A DNA stretch of 64,000 nucleotides from Microbacterium sp. zg-Y625 (GTDB lineage: Bacteria > Actinomycetota > Actinomycetes > Actinomycetales > Microbacteriaceae). The notes under the pieces are model-generated. The model had not been told where the DNA came from. It did no database searches and saw nothing but the letters and a program-made list of their open reading frames with translations. The first letter of the stretch is position 1. Each line of letters opens with the position of its first letter. Where the stretch lies: positions 1,736,001 through 1,800,000 of the forward strand of contig NZ_CP126740.1 of NCBI RefSeq assembly GCF_030246925.1, read 5' to 3'. The translations under genes were made by a program, and so were the position numbers. This document shows, piece by piece, positions 1 to 8,712 of this stretch.

Positions 1-554
1 TCGAAGAGCACCGCGAGCCCGGCGGCCGCCCGGCCGACATCGCCGGCGATGGCCACGACCTCACCGGGGCGGGCTCCGGAGCGGCGTACCGGGTCCCCCG
101 CGTCGAGCACACCCACCGCGGTGACCGCGACGGTGAGGGTGTCCGAGATCGTGAGGTCTCCCCCCTCCACCGCGCACCCGGGGGCGAGCGCGTCGCACGC
201 GGCGCGAAGGCCCAGCGCCAGGTCGCCGACGAAGCGCACCTCGGTGTCGGCAGGCACCGCCAGCGCGACGAAGAGCGCGACCGGCCGCGCCCCCATAGCG
301 GCGACGTCGGCGAGGTTCACCGCGGCGGCCTTCCAGCCCAGGTCCGTGCCCGACGACCACGCCAGGCGGAAGTCGGGACCGTGCACGAGGGTGTCGGTGG
401 TGACGACGACCCGCTCTCCCGGCGCGGCCAGCACGGCGGCATCGTCGCCCGGCCCGACGAGGGCCGCGGACGACCCGTCGAGCGCGGCGAAGACCTCCCG
501 CAAGACGGCGCTCTCCCCGGCCGCCCCCACCGTCTGCTCGGGTTCGCTCGTCAC
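1..554 (-). CDS. thiL: Thiamine-monophosphate kinase, 3' part beyond window
   Basis: Phosphorylates thiamine monophosphate to the diphosphate cofactor using ATP. About 184 N-terminal residues are present; the family is usually a little over 300 residues, and the rest lies beyond the left edge. Visible landmarks are the GDD aspartates at residues 36-38, TTDTLVHGPDF, and GWKAAAVNLADVAAMGARP, all typical of the ThiL/PurM-like N-terminal ATP- and Mg-binding domain. The start is GTG at 554. A TACGGT hexamer ends six bases upstream and no Shine-Dalgarno is visible, so the mRNA is probably leaderless. It diverges from the lipoprotein gene at 627. The family call is firm; completeness of the 3' part cannot be judged. 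Confidence 0.9.
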   Translation of the reverse strand, partial: MTSEPEQTVGAAGESAVLREVFAALDGSSAALVGPGDDAAVLAAPGERVVVTTDTLVHGPDFRLAWSSGTDLGWKAAAVNLADVAAMGARPVALFVALAVPADTEVRFVGDLALGLRAACDALAPGCAVEGGDLTISDTLTVAVTAVGVLDAGDPVRRSGARPGEVVAIAGDVGRAAAGLAVLF

Positions 555-560
555 CGCTCC

Positions 561-566
561 ACCGTA
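561..566 (-). promoter_or_regulatory. -10 hexamer of leaderless thiL
   Basis: TACGGT lies six bases before the GTG start of thiL, so transcription should begin at or next to the start codon. Inferred from spacing only; no clear -35 was recognised. Confidence 0.5.
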
Positions 567-614
567 CCGGCAGTGACGGCACGGTGGCCGGGACGGGCGC
601 TCAGCGGTCTCGAT

Positions 615-620
615 TACCCT
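615..620 (+). promoter_or_regulatory. -10 hexamer of leaderless DUF3515 gene
   Basis: TACCCT is followed by six bases and the GTG at 627. The GGAGG in that spacer is too close to the start to act as a Shine-Dalgarno, which favours a leaderless message. Confidence 0.5.
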
Positions 621-626
621 GGAGGG

Positions 627-1103
627 GTGCCCCGATCCCGCTTGTTCGCCGCGCTCATCGCTGCCGCCGGCATGCTCGTCCTCAGCGGCTGCAGCGGCGC
701 GTCACTCGCACTGACGGCGCCCGCCGACGCCAACAACCCGCTCTGCGCGGACGTCATGGTGCGGCTGCCGTCCACGGTCGACGGCGAAGACCGACGCTGG
801 ACCGACGCGCAGTCCACCGCCGCATGGGGCGATCCGACTGCGGTGATCCTCAGCTGCGGTGTCCCCACGCCCGGGCCCACCGAGGCCCGCTGCATCACCA
901 TCGGGGGCGTGGACTGGGTCGTCGACGAGTCCGACGCGCCGCGCTACCGCATCACGACGTACGGACGCACACCCGCGGTCGAGGTCTTCGTCGACAACGA
1001 AGAGGTCTCCCCCAACGAAGTGCTGTCGCGGTTCGCTCCCTACATCGTCGACACGCTGCCGCGCGAGCGGCAGTGCACCGAGACGTCCGAGCTTCTCACC
1101 TGA
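627..1103 (+). CDS. DUF3515-type lipoprotein
   Basis: A 158-residue exported protein of unknown function. The N-terminus is a short basic region, a hydrophobic stretch and a lipobox (LSGC) with the acylated cysteine at about residue 22, so it should be anchored to the outer face of the membrane. The remainder contains LCADVMVRLP and a late VEVFVDNEEVSPNEVL segment, as in the DUF3515 family commonly found beside ddl and thiL in actinobacteria. Four cysteines after the lipobox could form disulfides. The GTG start at 627 is chosen because it begins the signal peptide and follows a TACCCT hexamer. The 3' end overlaps the convergent ddl gene by eight bases. Confidence 0.75.
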   Translation: MPRSRLFAALIAAAGMLVLSGCSGASLALTAPADANNPLCADVMVRLPSTVDGEDRRWTDAQSTAAWGDPTAVILSCGVPTPGPTEARCITIGGVDWVVDESDAPRYRITTYGRTPAVEVFVDNEEVSPNEVLSRFAPYIVDTLPRERQCTETSELLT

Positions 1104-2187
1104 CGCGTTCGCGGCCCAGCTCGATCAGCTCGGAGATGAGTTCGGGGTAGGTCATACCGGAGGCGATCCAGCACGTGGGGAACATCGAGATGGGGGTGAA
1201 GCCCGGCATGGTGTTCACCTCGTTCACGTAGAACTCCGTGCCCGTGTAGAAGAAGTCGACGCGCGCCAGGCCCTCGCCGCCGAGCGCCTCGAAGGCGCGC
1301 GCCGCCACCCGCTGCATCTCGGCGAGCTCGCCGTCGTGCATCGGAGCCGGGCAGATGAGCTCGACGCCCGCGGCATCGAGGTACTTGGCCTCGAAGTCGT
1401 AGAACGCACGCCCGGTGACCACGATCTCGCCGGGAACGCTCACGCGCGCGGCGTCACCATCACGGCCCTGCAGCACACCGCACTCGATCTCGCGCCCGAT
1501 GACGGCCTGCTCGATGAGGGCGCTGGAATCCTCGGCGAAGGCGACCTCGAGCGCGGCATCGAGCTCATCCCAGCTCTCGACCTTCGACACGCCGACGCTC
1601 GAGCCGGCCCGGTTCGGCTTCACGAACACGGGAAGGCCGAGCGAACGCACCTGCGGCGTCCACCGCTTGCGGTCGCGGTCGAACTCGGCGCGGGTCACGC
1701 GGCGCCACGGCACCACGGGCACCCCGGCGGCCTGCAGCACGCTCTTGGTGACGTGCTTGTCCATGCCGATCGCGGACATCAGCACGCCGCCGCCGACGTA
1801 GGGAAGGCCGAGCAGCTCCAGCATCCCCTGGATCGTGCCGTCCTCGCCGAAGCGGCCGTGCAGGATCGGGAAGACCACGTCGACATCGCCGAGGCTCTCC
1901 TCGGTGCCGTCGGAACGAACCACCCGCAGCTCGCGGGACAGAGTCGACTCCGGCCACCGCACGCGCGTGCCGTTGTCGGCGACCTCCGGCAGCGCCCCCT
2001 CCGTCAGCGCGAAGCGGTCGGGATCCTCGCTCTCGAGCACGAAGGCGCCGTCGCGGGTGATGCCGATGGGGATCACCCGATAGCGCTCGCGGTCAATCGC
2101 CCGCAGTACGCCTCCCGCCGTTGCGCAGCTGATCGAGTGCTCGCTGGAGCGACCTCCAAAGAGCACCGCCACTGCCGGCTTGTTCAT
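1096..2187 (-). CDS. ddl: D-alanine--D-alanine ligase
   Basis: Joins two D-alanines with ATP to make the dipeptide that ends the peptidoglycan stem peptide. The 363 residues show the family order: N-terminal AVLFGGRSSEHSIS, central VFPILHGRFGEDGTIQG, ATP-grasp segments PVFVKPNRAGSSVGVSKV and ECGVLQ, and C-terminal ARVDFFYTGTEFYVNEVNTMPGFTP with metal-binding Glu/Asn residues. Length is normal. AAAGGA lies upstream of the ATG. The start lies inside the 3' end of gpsA (95-base overlap in another frame), so the two are co-transcribed and probably coupled. It is the last gene of the leuC-to-ddl run. Confidence 0.96.
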   Translation of the reverse strand: MNKPAVAVLFGGRSSEHSISCATAGGVLRAIDRERYRVIPIGITRDGAFVLESEDPDRFALTEGALPEVADNGTRVRWPESTLSRELRVVRSDGTEESLGDVDVVFPILHGRFGEDGTIQGMLELLGLPYVGGGVLMSAIGMDKHVTKSVLQAAGVPVVPWRRVTRAEFDRDRKRWTPQVRSLGLPVFVKPNRAGSSVGVSKVESWDELDAALEVAFAEDSSALIEQAVIGREIECGVLQGRDGDAARVSVPGEIVVTGRAFYDFEAKYLDAAGVELICPAPMHDGELAEMQRVAARAFEALGGEGLARVDFFYTGTEFYVNEVNTMPGFTPISMFPTCWIASGMTYPELISELIELGRERVR

Positions 2188-3223
2188 TCTGCGTCCTTTC
2201 GCCCTGGGGCTGATCGTCGTCGGTGGTCAGGTGCGGGGCGATGTCGCGCGGCTTCATGGTGCCGTCGAGCACCATCTTGACCTGCTCGACGATCGGCATG
2301 GCGATGCCCGCCTCGCGCGCGAGGTTCAGGATCGGCGCGACCGACCCCAGACCCTCGGCGGTCTGGTCCATCTGCTTGACGACGTCCTGATAGCTGTATC
2401 CCTGGCCGAGCAGCCGGCCCGCCGTGTTGTTGCGGCTCAGCGGCGACTGGCAGGTGGCGATGAGGTCGCCCAGGCCCGCCAGTCCCTGCAGAGTCTCGGG
2501 CTGGGCGCCCTGGGCCACCGCGAAGTCGGTCATCTCCACCAGCCCGCGCGTGATGATGGAGGCTTTGGTGTTCTCGCCGTAGCCGACACCGTCGACGATG
2601 CCGATGGCGACGGCGATGAGGTTCTTCAGCACGCCCCCGAACTCGGTGCCGATCACATCGGTGTTCACGAACGTGCGGAAGTAGCGGTTGCGCGCGCGCC
2701 GGGCCACCGCCTCGGCGGTCTCGCGGCTCGTGGACGAGATCACCGCGGCGGTCGGCTGCTCGCGGGCGATCTCGAGGGCGAGGTTCGGTCCGGATGCCAC
2801 GGCGATGCGAGCCGGGTCGCAGTGCAGCTCCTGCTCGATGACCTGGCTCATCCGCAGGCCCGACCGCTTCTCGACGCCCTTCATGAGCGAGACGATCGGC
2901 ACGTCGCTGTCGGCGACGAGGGGCCTGAGCGCCTTGAGATTCTGGCGGGCCGACTGACTCGGGATGGAGAGGTAGATCTGGGTGGCGCCCTCGAGCGCCT
3001 CGGAGAGGTGGTGCGTGGCCGACATGCTGCGGGGCAGGTTGATTCCCGGCAGGTACTGGCTGTTGCGTTTGGCCTCGTCGATCTCATGCGCCTGTTCCGG
3101 CCGGCGCGCCCACATCACCACGTGCGCGCCGCCGTCAGCGAGGATCTTGCCGAAGGTCGTGCCCCAGCTTCCGGCGCCGATCACCGCCACGCGGGGGGCT
3201 GCGGCATCCGTTCTACGGCTCAA
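2093..3223 (-). CDS. gpsA: Glycerol-3-phosphate dehydrogenase [NAD(P)+]
   Basis: Reduces dihydroxyacetone phosphate to sn-glycerol 3-phosphate, the backbone of phospholipids. The NAD-binding motif VAVIGAGSWGTTFGKIL is at residues 12-28, the catalytic-lysine region is FGGVLKNLIAVAIGIVDG, and GLAGLGDLIATC and SRNN follow. The chosen start is TTG at 3223, because AAGGAG lies ten bases upstream; a later in-frame GTG would remove only the N-terminal tail. The last ~45 residues are hydrophilic and are encoded largely by the 95 bases overlapping ddl, so they are probably a non-conserved tail. It overlaps plsC upstream by 11 bases. Pairing with plsC places both at the start of phospholipid synthesis. 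Confidence 0.95.
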   Translation of the reverse strand: MSRRTDAAAPRVAVIGAGSWGTTFGKILADGGAHVVMWARRPEQAHEIDEAKRNSQYLPGINLPRSMSATHHLSEALEGATQIYLSIPSQSARQNLKALRPLVADSDVPIVSLMKGVEKRSGLRMSQVIEQELHCDPARIAVASGPNLALEIAREQPTAAVISSTSRETAEAVARRARNRYFRTFVNTDVIGTEFGGVLKNLIAVAIGIVDGVGYGENTKASIITRGLVEMTDFAVAQGAQPETLQGLAGLGDLIATCQSPLSRNNTAGRLLGQGYSYQDVVKQMDQTAEGLGSVAPILNLAREAGIAMPIVEQVKMVLDGTMKPRDIAPHLTTDDDQPQGERTQNEQAGSGGALWRSLQRALDQLRNGGRRTAGD

Positions 3224-3983
3224 GGCGACCCGTCTCCTTCTGTCCGTGCTGCGTCGGATCCCAACGCTCGGCCGGCGGCGTCTCGCCGCGCAGCTCGCCC
3301 TCGAGTGCGGCGATGCGGTCCATCACGACGTCGGTCGCCTCGACCAACGACGCGTGATGGGACCCGCGACCGGCGTACGCCGACAGGTCCACCGGGGGTC
3401 CGACGAGGATCTTCACCCGCTTGCGCGGCGGCCAGAGGCTGAGCTTGCCGTAGCGCGGAAGGATCTTCTGCACCCCCCAGGTGGCCATGGGGATCACCGG
3501 CAGGTCGCCGGACAGCGCCACGCGCACCGCTCCCGTCTTGCCGCGCATGGGCCACAGGTCCGGGTCGCGCGTGAGCGAACCCTCCGGGTAGATGATCACA
3601 CCCGAGCCCGCGGCGATGAGACGTTCCGCCGTCTCGATCGTCTGCTTGGCGGTGGCCGCCGAACCTGCCCGCGCCACGGGGATCATGCCGGTGACGCGCA
3701 GCGCCCAGCCGAACACCGGGACACGGAAGAGTCCCTCCTTCACCAGGAAGCGGGGCGCACGACCGAGCCGCCACGTCGCGACCGCCACGATGACCGGATC
3801 GAACTCGCTGTAATGGTTGGGCGCGAGCACATACGCCCCCTCCATCGGGAGGTTCTCCCCGCCCTCGATCTCGATGCGCGCCATCACCCCGGCCAGCGGT
3901 ACGACGATGCCCGCGAGGGGCCAGAAGATGCTGGGGCGGGTCTTCTCCGGCGACGCGCGACGACGTGTGCGGGCCACGGTCAT
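3213..3983 (-). CDS. plsC: 1-acyl-sn-glycerol-3-phosphate acyltransferase family protein
   Basis: A 256-residue PlsC-type acyltransferase, predicted to make phosphatidic acid at the inner membrane face. The acyltransferase signatures are present: NHYSEFDP (NHxxxxD, about residue 55), a central basic segment around GMIPVAR, and YPEGSLTRD. A hydrophobic segment near residue 20 may hold it in the membrane. The ATG start overlaps the murA stop as ATGA, indicating translational coupling. The C-terminal tail is hydrophilic. The acyl donor and exact substrate cannot be read from the sequence. Confidence 0.88.
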   Translation of the reverse strand: MTVARTRRRASPEKTRPSIFWPLAGIVVPLAGVMARIEIEGGENLPMEGAYVLAPNHYSEFDPVIVAVATWRLGRAPRFLVKEGLFRVPVFGWALRVTGMIPVARAGSAATAKQTIETAERLIAAGSGVIIYPEGSLTRDPDLWPMRGKTGAVRVALSGDLPVIPMATWGVQKILPRYGKLSLWPPRKRVKILVGPPVDLSAYAGRGSHHASLVEATDVVMDRIAALEGELRGETPPAERWDPTQHGQKETGRLEP

Positions 3984-5362
3984 CCGATGACGTCGAAGTC
4001 GGCGCCGAGGGCGTGCAGCTTGTCGAAGAAGTTCTCGTAACCGCGCCGGATGATCCCGACGTTGTGCACGATCGACACGCCCTGCGCCGTGAGGGCGGCG
4101 ATCACGTGGCTGTAGCCGCCGCGAAGGTCGGGCACCACGATCTCCGCGCCGTGCAGCGGCGTGGGACCGGTGATCACCGCGGCCTGCTCGAGCGCGCGGC
4201 GGGGTACGCGCCGGTACTCGCCCTCGAGGCCGTCCTTGTGCACGACGATGTCGGCGCCCATCTTCACGAGCGCGTCGGTGAACCCGAACCGGTTCTCGTA
4301 CACCGTCTCGTGCACCACGGACGTCCCCTCCGCCTGCGTCAGCGCGACGATGAGGGGCTGCTGCCAGTCGGTCATGAAGCCGGGGTGCACGTCGGTCTCG
4401 ACCATCACGGGCTTGAGCGGTCCGCCGCGGTAGAAGCGGATGCCGTCCTCCTGGATGTCGAAGGCGCCCCCGACCTTGCGGAAGATGTTCAGGAACGTCA
4501 GCATGTCCTGCTGGCGAGCCCCGCCGACGAAGATGTCGCCGTCGGTCGCCAGAGCCGCCGAGGCCCACGACGCGGCCTCGTTGCGGTCGAAGATGCTGCG
4601 GTGGTCGAAGCCCGTGAGGGTGTCGACGCCCTCGATGAAGATGACGCGGTTCGGCTCGTACGAGATGATGGCGCCCATCTTCTGCAGCACGCCGATGAGG
4701 TCCATGATCTCGGGCTCGATCGCGGCGTTGCGCAGTTCGGTGGTGCCCTTGGCCCGCACCGCCGTCAGCAGCACCTGCTCGGTCGCGCCGACGCTCGGGT
4801 ACGGCAGCTCGATGTCGGCGCCGTGCAGGCCGTCGGGGGCGGAGAGACGGATGCCGCTGGGCAGCTTCTCGACGATCGCCCCGAAGCGACGCAGCGCATC
4901 GAGGTGGAAGTTGATGGGGCGGTCGCCGATGCGGCATCCACCGAGGTCGGGGATGAAGGCCTGCCCCAGCAGGTGGAGCAGCGGTCCGCAGAAGAGGATC
5001 GGAATGCGCGACGAACCGGCGTGCGCGTCGATCTCCTCGAAGTGCGCCGACTTCGCGTCGCTCGGGTCGAACACGAGGCTGCCGGGTTCCTCGCCGTCGT
5101 CCACGCGCACGCCGTGCACCTCGAGGAGCGAGCGGACCACCTGCACGTCACTGATGGCGGGGACGTCCCGCAGCACGCTGACGCTCTCGCCGAGGAGGGA
5201 TGCCACCATCGCCTTGGTGGCGAGGTTCTTCGCGCCCTTCACATCGACTCTGCCGACCAGGGGGCGACCGCCGCGGATGAGGATCGTGTCCCCCGTCATC
5301 CCCTGCGACAGCCCCTCCGGCCCGCTCGCCGCCGACGTGTTCTCGCGGGGAAGTGACTTCAT
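3980..5362 (-). CDS. murA: UDP-N-acetylglucosamine 1-carboxyvinyltransferase
   Basis: Adds enolpyruvate from PEP to UDP-GlcNAc, the first committed step of peptidoglycan synthesis in the cytoplasm. The 460-residue protein has the active-site loop LGGCRIGDRP with the catalytic cysteine (about residue 143) retained, so the Asp substitution linked to fosfomycin resistance is not present. KGAKNLATK near residue 42 corresponds to the substrate-binding lysine region. It is about 40 residues longer than the E. coli enzyme, mainly at the N-terminus; an alternative ATG at the 22nd codon would shorten it. It lies 21 bases after leuD and overlaps plsC by four bases. Confidence 0.93.
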   Translation of the reverse strand: MKSLPRENTSAASGPEGLSQGMTGDTILIRGGRPLVGRVDVKGAKNLATKAMVASLLGESVSVLRDVPAISDVQVVRSLLEVHGVRVDDGEEPGSLVFDPSDAKSAHFEEIDAHAGSSRIPILFCGPLLHLLGQAFIPDLGGCRIGDRPINFHLDALRRFGAIVEKLPSGIRLSAPDGLHGADIELPYPSVGATEQVLLTAVRAKGTTELRNAAIEPEIMDLIGVLQKMGAIISYEPNRVIFIEGVDTLTGFDHRSIFDRNEAASWASAALATDGDIFVGGARQQDMLTFLNIFRKVGGAFDIQEDGIRFYRGGPLKPVMVETDVHPGFMTDWQQPLIVALTQAEGTSVVHETVYENRFGFTDALVKMGADIVVHKDGLEGEYRRVPRRALEQAAVITGPTPLHGAEIVVPDLRGGYSHVIAALTAQGVSIVHNVGIIRRGYENFFDKLHALGADFDVIG

Positions 5363-5383
5363 GCGGTGGACCTCACTTGGTAG

Positions 5384-5980
5384 CTACCGGACCGGAAGGG
5401 TCCGTGGGCGCCACGCCTCGCGGCGGGCTTCGAACTGTGCGATGGCATCTTCGTCGCGCAGTGTCAGCCCGATGTCATCCAGACCTTCGAGCAGGCGCCA
5501 TCTAGTGTAATCATCGATGTCGAAGGCGAGCTCTAGGTCGCCGATCGTGATAGTGCACGCCCGCAGATCGACCGTCATCGTCACGCCCGGCTGGGCCTGC
5601 GCGATCGCCCAGATCGCCTCGATGCCGGCTTCGTCGATGACGCCGGTCACCAGTCCCTGCTTGCCGGCGTTGCCGCGGAAGATGTCGGCGAAGCGCGGGC
5701 TCAGCACGACCCGGAACCCGTAGTCGCGCAGGGCCCAGACGGCGTGCTCGCGGCTCGAGCCGGTGCCGAAGTCCGGGCCGGCCACGAGGATCGAGGCGTT
5801 GCGGTACGCGGGCTGGTTCAGCACGAATTCGGGGTCTTGGCGCCAGCTCGAGAAAAGCGCGTCCTCGAAGCCTGTCTTGGTGACCCGCTTGAGGTAGACC
5901 GCGGGGATGATCTGGTCGGTGTCGACGGCCGAGCGCGTCAGCGGGGCGACGATGCCGGTGTGAGTGGTGAACTTCTCCAT
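5384..5980 (-). CDS. leuD: 3-isopropylmalate dehydratase small subunit
   Basis: Small swivel subunit of isopropylmalate isomerase, which converts 2-isopropylmalate to 3-isopropylmalate in leucine synthesis. The 198 residues include [12 protein letters not shown] near the N-terminus, the substrate-binding [19 protein letters not shown] and an [14 protein letters not shown] segment, as in LeuD. The ATG at 5980 is chosen because [14 protein letters not shown] is the normal N-terminus and an AGG-containing ribosome site precedes it. It is separated from leuC by one base and works as a heterodimer with it. Confidence 0.96.
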   Translation of the reverse strand: MEKFTTHTGIVAPLTRSAVDTDQIIPAVYLKRVTKTGFEDALFSSWRQDPEFVLNQPAYRNASILVAGPDFGTGSSREHAVWALRDYGFRVVLSPRFADIFRGNAGKQGLVTGVIDEAGIEAIWAIAQAQPGVTMTVDLRACTITIGDLELAFDIDDYTRWRLLEGLDDIGLTLRDEDAIAQFEARREAWRPRTLPVR

Positions 5981-5981
5981 G

Positions 5982-7436
5982 TCAGACCTCCACTGATTCG
6001 AACGCCGGCAGATCGCTGGGGCTCGCAAGGCGCCCCAGCACCGCGGTGGCCGCGGCCACCAGCGGCGACACCAGGTGCGTGCGGCCGCCCTTGCCCTGCC
6101 GTCCCTCGAAGTTGCGGTTGCTGGTCGACGCGCAGCGCTCGCCCGGCGCCAGCTGGTCGGGGTTCATACCGAGGCACATCGAGCAGCCGGCGAAGCGCCA
6201 CTCCGCACCGAAGTCGAGGAAGACCTGGTCCAGGCCTTCCGCCTCGGCCTCCAGCCGCACCCGCGCGGACCCTGGCACGACCATTACGCGAACGCCGTCG
6301 GCCTTGGTGCGGCCCCGCACGATCGACGCGAAGGCCCGGAGATCCTCGATGCGGCTGTTGGTGCAGGACCCCATGAAGACGGCATCCACCGGCACGTCTT
6401 TCAGCGGGGTGCCGGGGACGAGGTCCATGTACTCCAGCGCGCGGCGGGCAGCGGCCTGCTCGTTGGGGTCGGCGAAGTCCTCGGGGGCCGGCACGACGTC
6501 GCTCAGCGACACGCCCTGGCCGGGGTTGGTGCCCCACGTGACGAAGGGCTCGAGTGCATCGGCGTCGAGGAACACCTCGGCGTCGTAGACGGCGCCCTCG
6601 TCGCTGGGGAGCGTCTGCCAGTAAGCGACCGCATCGTCCCAGTCCTCGCCCGTCGGCGCGTGCGCCCGGCCCTTCAGGTACTCGAAGGTGGTCTCGTCCG
6701 GCGCGACCATGCCGGCGCGGGCGCCGGCCTCGATGGACATGTTGCAGATCGTCATGCGCCCCTCCATCGAGAGGGCGCGGATGGCGCTGCCGCGGAACTC
6801 GAGCACGTAGCCCTGTCCCCCGTTGGTGCCGATCTTCGCGATGACGGCGAGGATGATGTCCTTCGCGGTGACGCCGGGCTTGAGCTGACCCTCGACCGTG
6901 ATCGCCATCGTCTTGAAGGGCTTCAGCGGCAGCGTCTGCGTCGCCAAGACGTGCTCGACCTCGCTCGTGCCGATGCCGAACGCCATCGCGCCGAACGCCC
7001 CGTGCGTCGAGGTGTGCGAGTCGCCGCAGACGACGGTGATGCCCGGCATCGTCAGGCCCAGCTGCGGTCCGACGACGTGGACGATCCCCTGCTCCTTGTC
7101 ACCGAGCGAGTGCAGGCGCACGCCGAACTCCGCGGCGTTGCGTCGCAGGGTCTCGATCTGGGTGCGGCTGGTGAGGTCGGCGATCGGCTTGTCGATGTCG
7201 AGCGTCGGGGTGTTGTGGTCCTCGGTGGCGATCGTGAGATCGAGGCGTCGCACCGGGCGCCCCTCGGCGCGCAGGCCGTCGAAGGCCTGAGGGCTCGTCA
7301 CCTCGTGCACCAGGTGCAGGTCGATGTAGATGAGGTCGGGCCGACCGTCTTCGCCCTTGACCACGACGTGGTCGTCCCAGACCTTCTCGGCCAGGGTGCG
7401 GGGGCGATCGGGGATCGTCGTTGCGGGGGTGCTCAT
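5982..7436 (-). CDS. leuC: 3-isopropylmalate dehydratase large subunit
   Basis: Catalytic [4Fe-4S] subunit of isopropylmalate isomerase. The 484 residues show the aconitase-fold landmarks: [27 protein letters not shown] and [21 protein letters not shown], which supply the three cluster-binding cysteines. The ATG start at 7436 follows AAGGAG at 7447-7452, a fairly long 10-base spacing. Upstream is a 16-codon leader reading frame with three consecutive leucine codons (7498-7548), so expression is probably tuned by charged tRNA-Leu. It heads a run that continues through leuD, murA, plsC, gpsA and ddl, linking leucine synthesis with cell-envelope genes. Confidence 0.97.
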   Translation of the reverse strand: MSTPATTIPDRPRTLAEKVWDDHVVVKGEDGRPDLIYIDLHLVHEVTSPQAFDGLRAEGRPVRRLDLTIATEDHNTPTLDIDKPIADLTSRTQIETLRRNAAEFGVRLHSLGDKEQGIVHVVGPQLGLTMPGITVVCGDSHTSTHGAFGAMAFGIGTSEVEHVLATQTLPLKPFKTMAITVEGQLKPGVTAKDIILAVIAKIGTNGGQGYVLEFRGSAIRALSMEGRMTICNMSIEAGARAGMVAPDETTFEYLKGRAHAPTGEDWDDAVAYWQTLPSDEGAVYDAEVFLDADALEPFVTWGTNPGQGVSLSDVVPAPEDFADPNEQAAARRALEYMDLVPGTPLKDVPVDAVFMGSCTNSRIEDLRAFASIVRGRTKADGVRVMVVPGSARVRLEAEAEGLDQVFLDFGAEWRFAGCSMCLGMNPDQLAPGERCASTSNRNFEGRQGKGGRTHLVSPLVAAATAVLGRLASPSDLPAFESVEV

Positions 7437-7497
7437 GCTCTGAAGTCTCCTTGCGAACGGGATCAAGCCCACCACGGACTCCGCGACGAGGAGGGGC
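7437..7497 (-). promoter_or_regulatory. leuC untranslated leader with ribosome site and competing pairing segments
   Basis: The mRNA segment between the leader peptide stop and leuC. The leuC ribosome site AAGGAGA (7446-7452) can pair with TCTCCTT inside the leader peptide (7525-7531, the Leu codons). AGGAG can alternatively pair with CTCCT just after the leader stop (7489-7493). AGCCC and GGGCT, and CTCC and GGAG, can also form a local stem. The layout suggests alternative RNA structures controlled by ribosome position; no run of U residues typical of an intrinsic terminator is seen, so control of translation is favoured over termination. Confidence 0.5.
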
Positions 7498-7548
7498 TCA
7501 GAACGAGGCCTCGCCGCGGCCGCTAAGGAGAAGTCGAGCGATCCGCAC
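7498..7548 (-). CDS. leuL: Leucine leader peptide of leuCD
   Basis: A 16-residue reading frame, [16 protein letters not shown], starting with GTG at 7548 and ending in TGA. It holds three consecutive leucine codons, CTT CTC CTT, two of which are unusual in a genome that prefers CTG and CTC. TAATGT at 7556-7561 is followed by seven bases and the GTG, so the peptide should be translated from a leaderless mRNA. Position (62 bases before leuC), length and leucine run are those of an amino-acid attenuator peptide. Leucine-rich leaders before actinobacterial leu genes are known; this one is identified here only from sequence. Confidence 0.7.
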   Translation of the reverse strand: MRIARLLLSGRGEASF

Positions 7549-7555
7549 GCGCCCC

Positions 7556-7561
7556 ACATTA
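7556..7561 (-). promoter_or_regulatory. -10 hexamer for leader peptide and leuCD operon
   Basis: TAATGT seven bases before the leader peptide GTG. No convincing -35 hexamer was recognised at the expected distance. Confidence 0.5.
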
Positions 7562-7591
7562 GCACCGTGCGGACCGCTCGCTCCTCGTGTG

Positions 7592-8677
7592 TCAGCGCTC
7601 CGTGCGGCGGTCGGTCGACCCGGGCTCTTCGACGGTCGACGGCGTCGCGTGCTCCTCGGCGACGGCGGCGGCCGCGGCCTGCGGGGTGGGAGCCTTGCGC
7701 TCGCGCGACGAGGCGATGAGGCTCGCAACCGTCGCGACGACCATCGAGGCGACGATGACGCCCAGCGACATCCAGGTGGAGATGTCGGGCACCCACTCGA
7801 TGTGCTCCCCGCCGTTGATGAAGGGCAGCTCGTTCTCGTGCATCGCGTGGAAGATGAGCTTCACGCCGATGAAGGCGAGGATGAACGCGATGCCGTAGTG
7901 CAGGTACTTGAGGCGATCGAGCAGTCCGCCCAGCAGGAAGTACAGCTGGCGCAGGCCCATGAGCGCGAAGATGTTCGCGGTGAAGACGATGAACGGGTCC
8001 TGCGTGATGCCGAAGATCGCGGGGATCGAGTCCAGCGCGAAGAGCAGGTCGGTCATGCCGATCGCGACGAAGACGATGATCATCGGCGTGAACATGCGCT
8101 TGCCGCCCACGACCGTGCGCACCTTGGCGCCGTCGTACTCGTCGCTGATGTCCACGCGGCGGCGGACCAGTCGCACGACGAAGCTCTCCTTCTTCTCCTC
8201 GTCCTCGTGGTCCTTGCCGGGGAAGGCCTGCTTCCACGCGGTGTAGATGAGGAAGGCTCCGAAGAGGTAGAAGATCGGCAGGAACTGCTCGATGATCACG
8301 GCGCCGAGCAGGATGAAGATGCCTCGCAGGATCAGCGCGATGATGATGCCGACCATCAGCACCTTCTGCTGGTACTGACGCGGCACCGCGAACTGGCCCA
8401 TGATCAGCACGAAGACGAAGAGGTTGTCGATCGACAGGCTGTACTCGGTCAGCCAGCCGGCGACGAACTGTCCGGTGACATCGGCGTTTCCGGTCACGCC
8501 GAACAGGATGCCGGCGAACGCGATCGCCAGGGCGACGTAGAAGACCACCCACAGCGTCGACTCTTTGGTGGAGGGGATGTGGGGTCGCTTGATGATCAGA
8601 AGCAGATCGGCGATGAGGATCGTGAGCAGCACGACGAATGCGCCGATCTCGAACCAGAGGGGGATCTCGAAGCCCAT
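7592..8677 (-). CDS. TerC/Alx-family integral membrane protein
   Basis: A 361-residue polytopic membrane protein of the TerC family, whose characterised members (Alx, MeeF/MeeY types) export manganese; tellurite resistance is the older name. About seven to nine hydrophobic helices are visible. Family landmarks are [20 protein letters not shown], with acidic residues in the membrane, and a later [41 protein letters not shown] charged cytoplasmic loop of about 50 residues lies in the middle and a hydrophilic tail at the end. The ATG at 8677 is chosen over an upstream in-frame extension because it starts [11 protein letters not shown] and follows GAAAGG. The actual substrate is unproven. Confidence 0.85.
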   Translation of the reverse strand: MGFEIPLWFEIGAFVVLLTILIADLLLIIKRPHIPSTKESTLWVVFYVALAIAFAGILFGVTGNADVTGQFVAGWLTEYSLSIDNLFVFVLIMGQFAVPRQYQQKVLMVGIIIALILRGIFILLGAVIIEQFLPIFYLFGAFLIYTAWKQAFPGKDHEDEEKKESFVVRLVRRRVDISDEYDGAKVRTVVGGKRMFTPMIIVFVAIGMTDLLFALDSIPAIFGITQDPFIVFTANIFALMGLRQLYFLLGGLLDRLKYLHYGIAFILAFIGVKLIFHAMHENELPFINGGEHIEWVPDISTWMSLGVIVASMVVATVASLIASSRERKAPTPQAAAAAVAEEHATPSTVEEPGSTDRRTER

Positions 8678-8683
8678 GGGAGC

Positions 8684-8712
8684 CTTTCGGAGGGTGCGGT
8701 GGATGCCGAAAG
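8684..8712 (-). promoter_or_regulatory. Hairpin over the TerC-family ribosome site
   Basis: CTTTCGG (8684-8690 on the + strand) and CCGAAAG (8706-8712) are perfect complements across a 15-base loop, ending six bases before the start codon and enclosing the likely ribosome site. It could regulate translation. It does not match what I know of the manganese (yybP-ykoY) riboswitch core. Confidence 0.3.

Noticed and set aside
859..2280. Long open frame opposite ddl (about 473 codons)
   Set aside because: Arg/Ala/His-rich composition typical of the complementary strand of a GC-rich gene; ddl on the other strand is clearly real.
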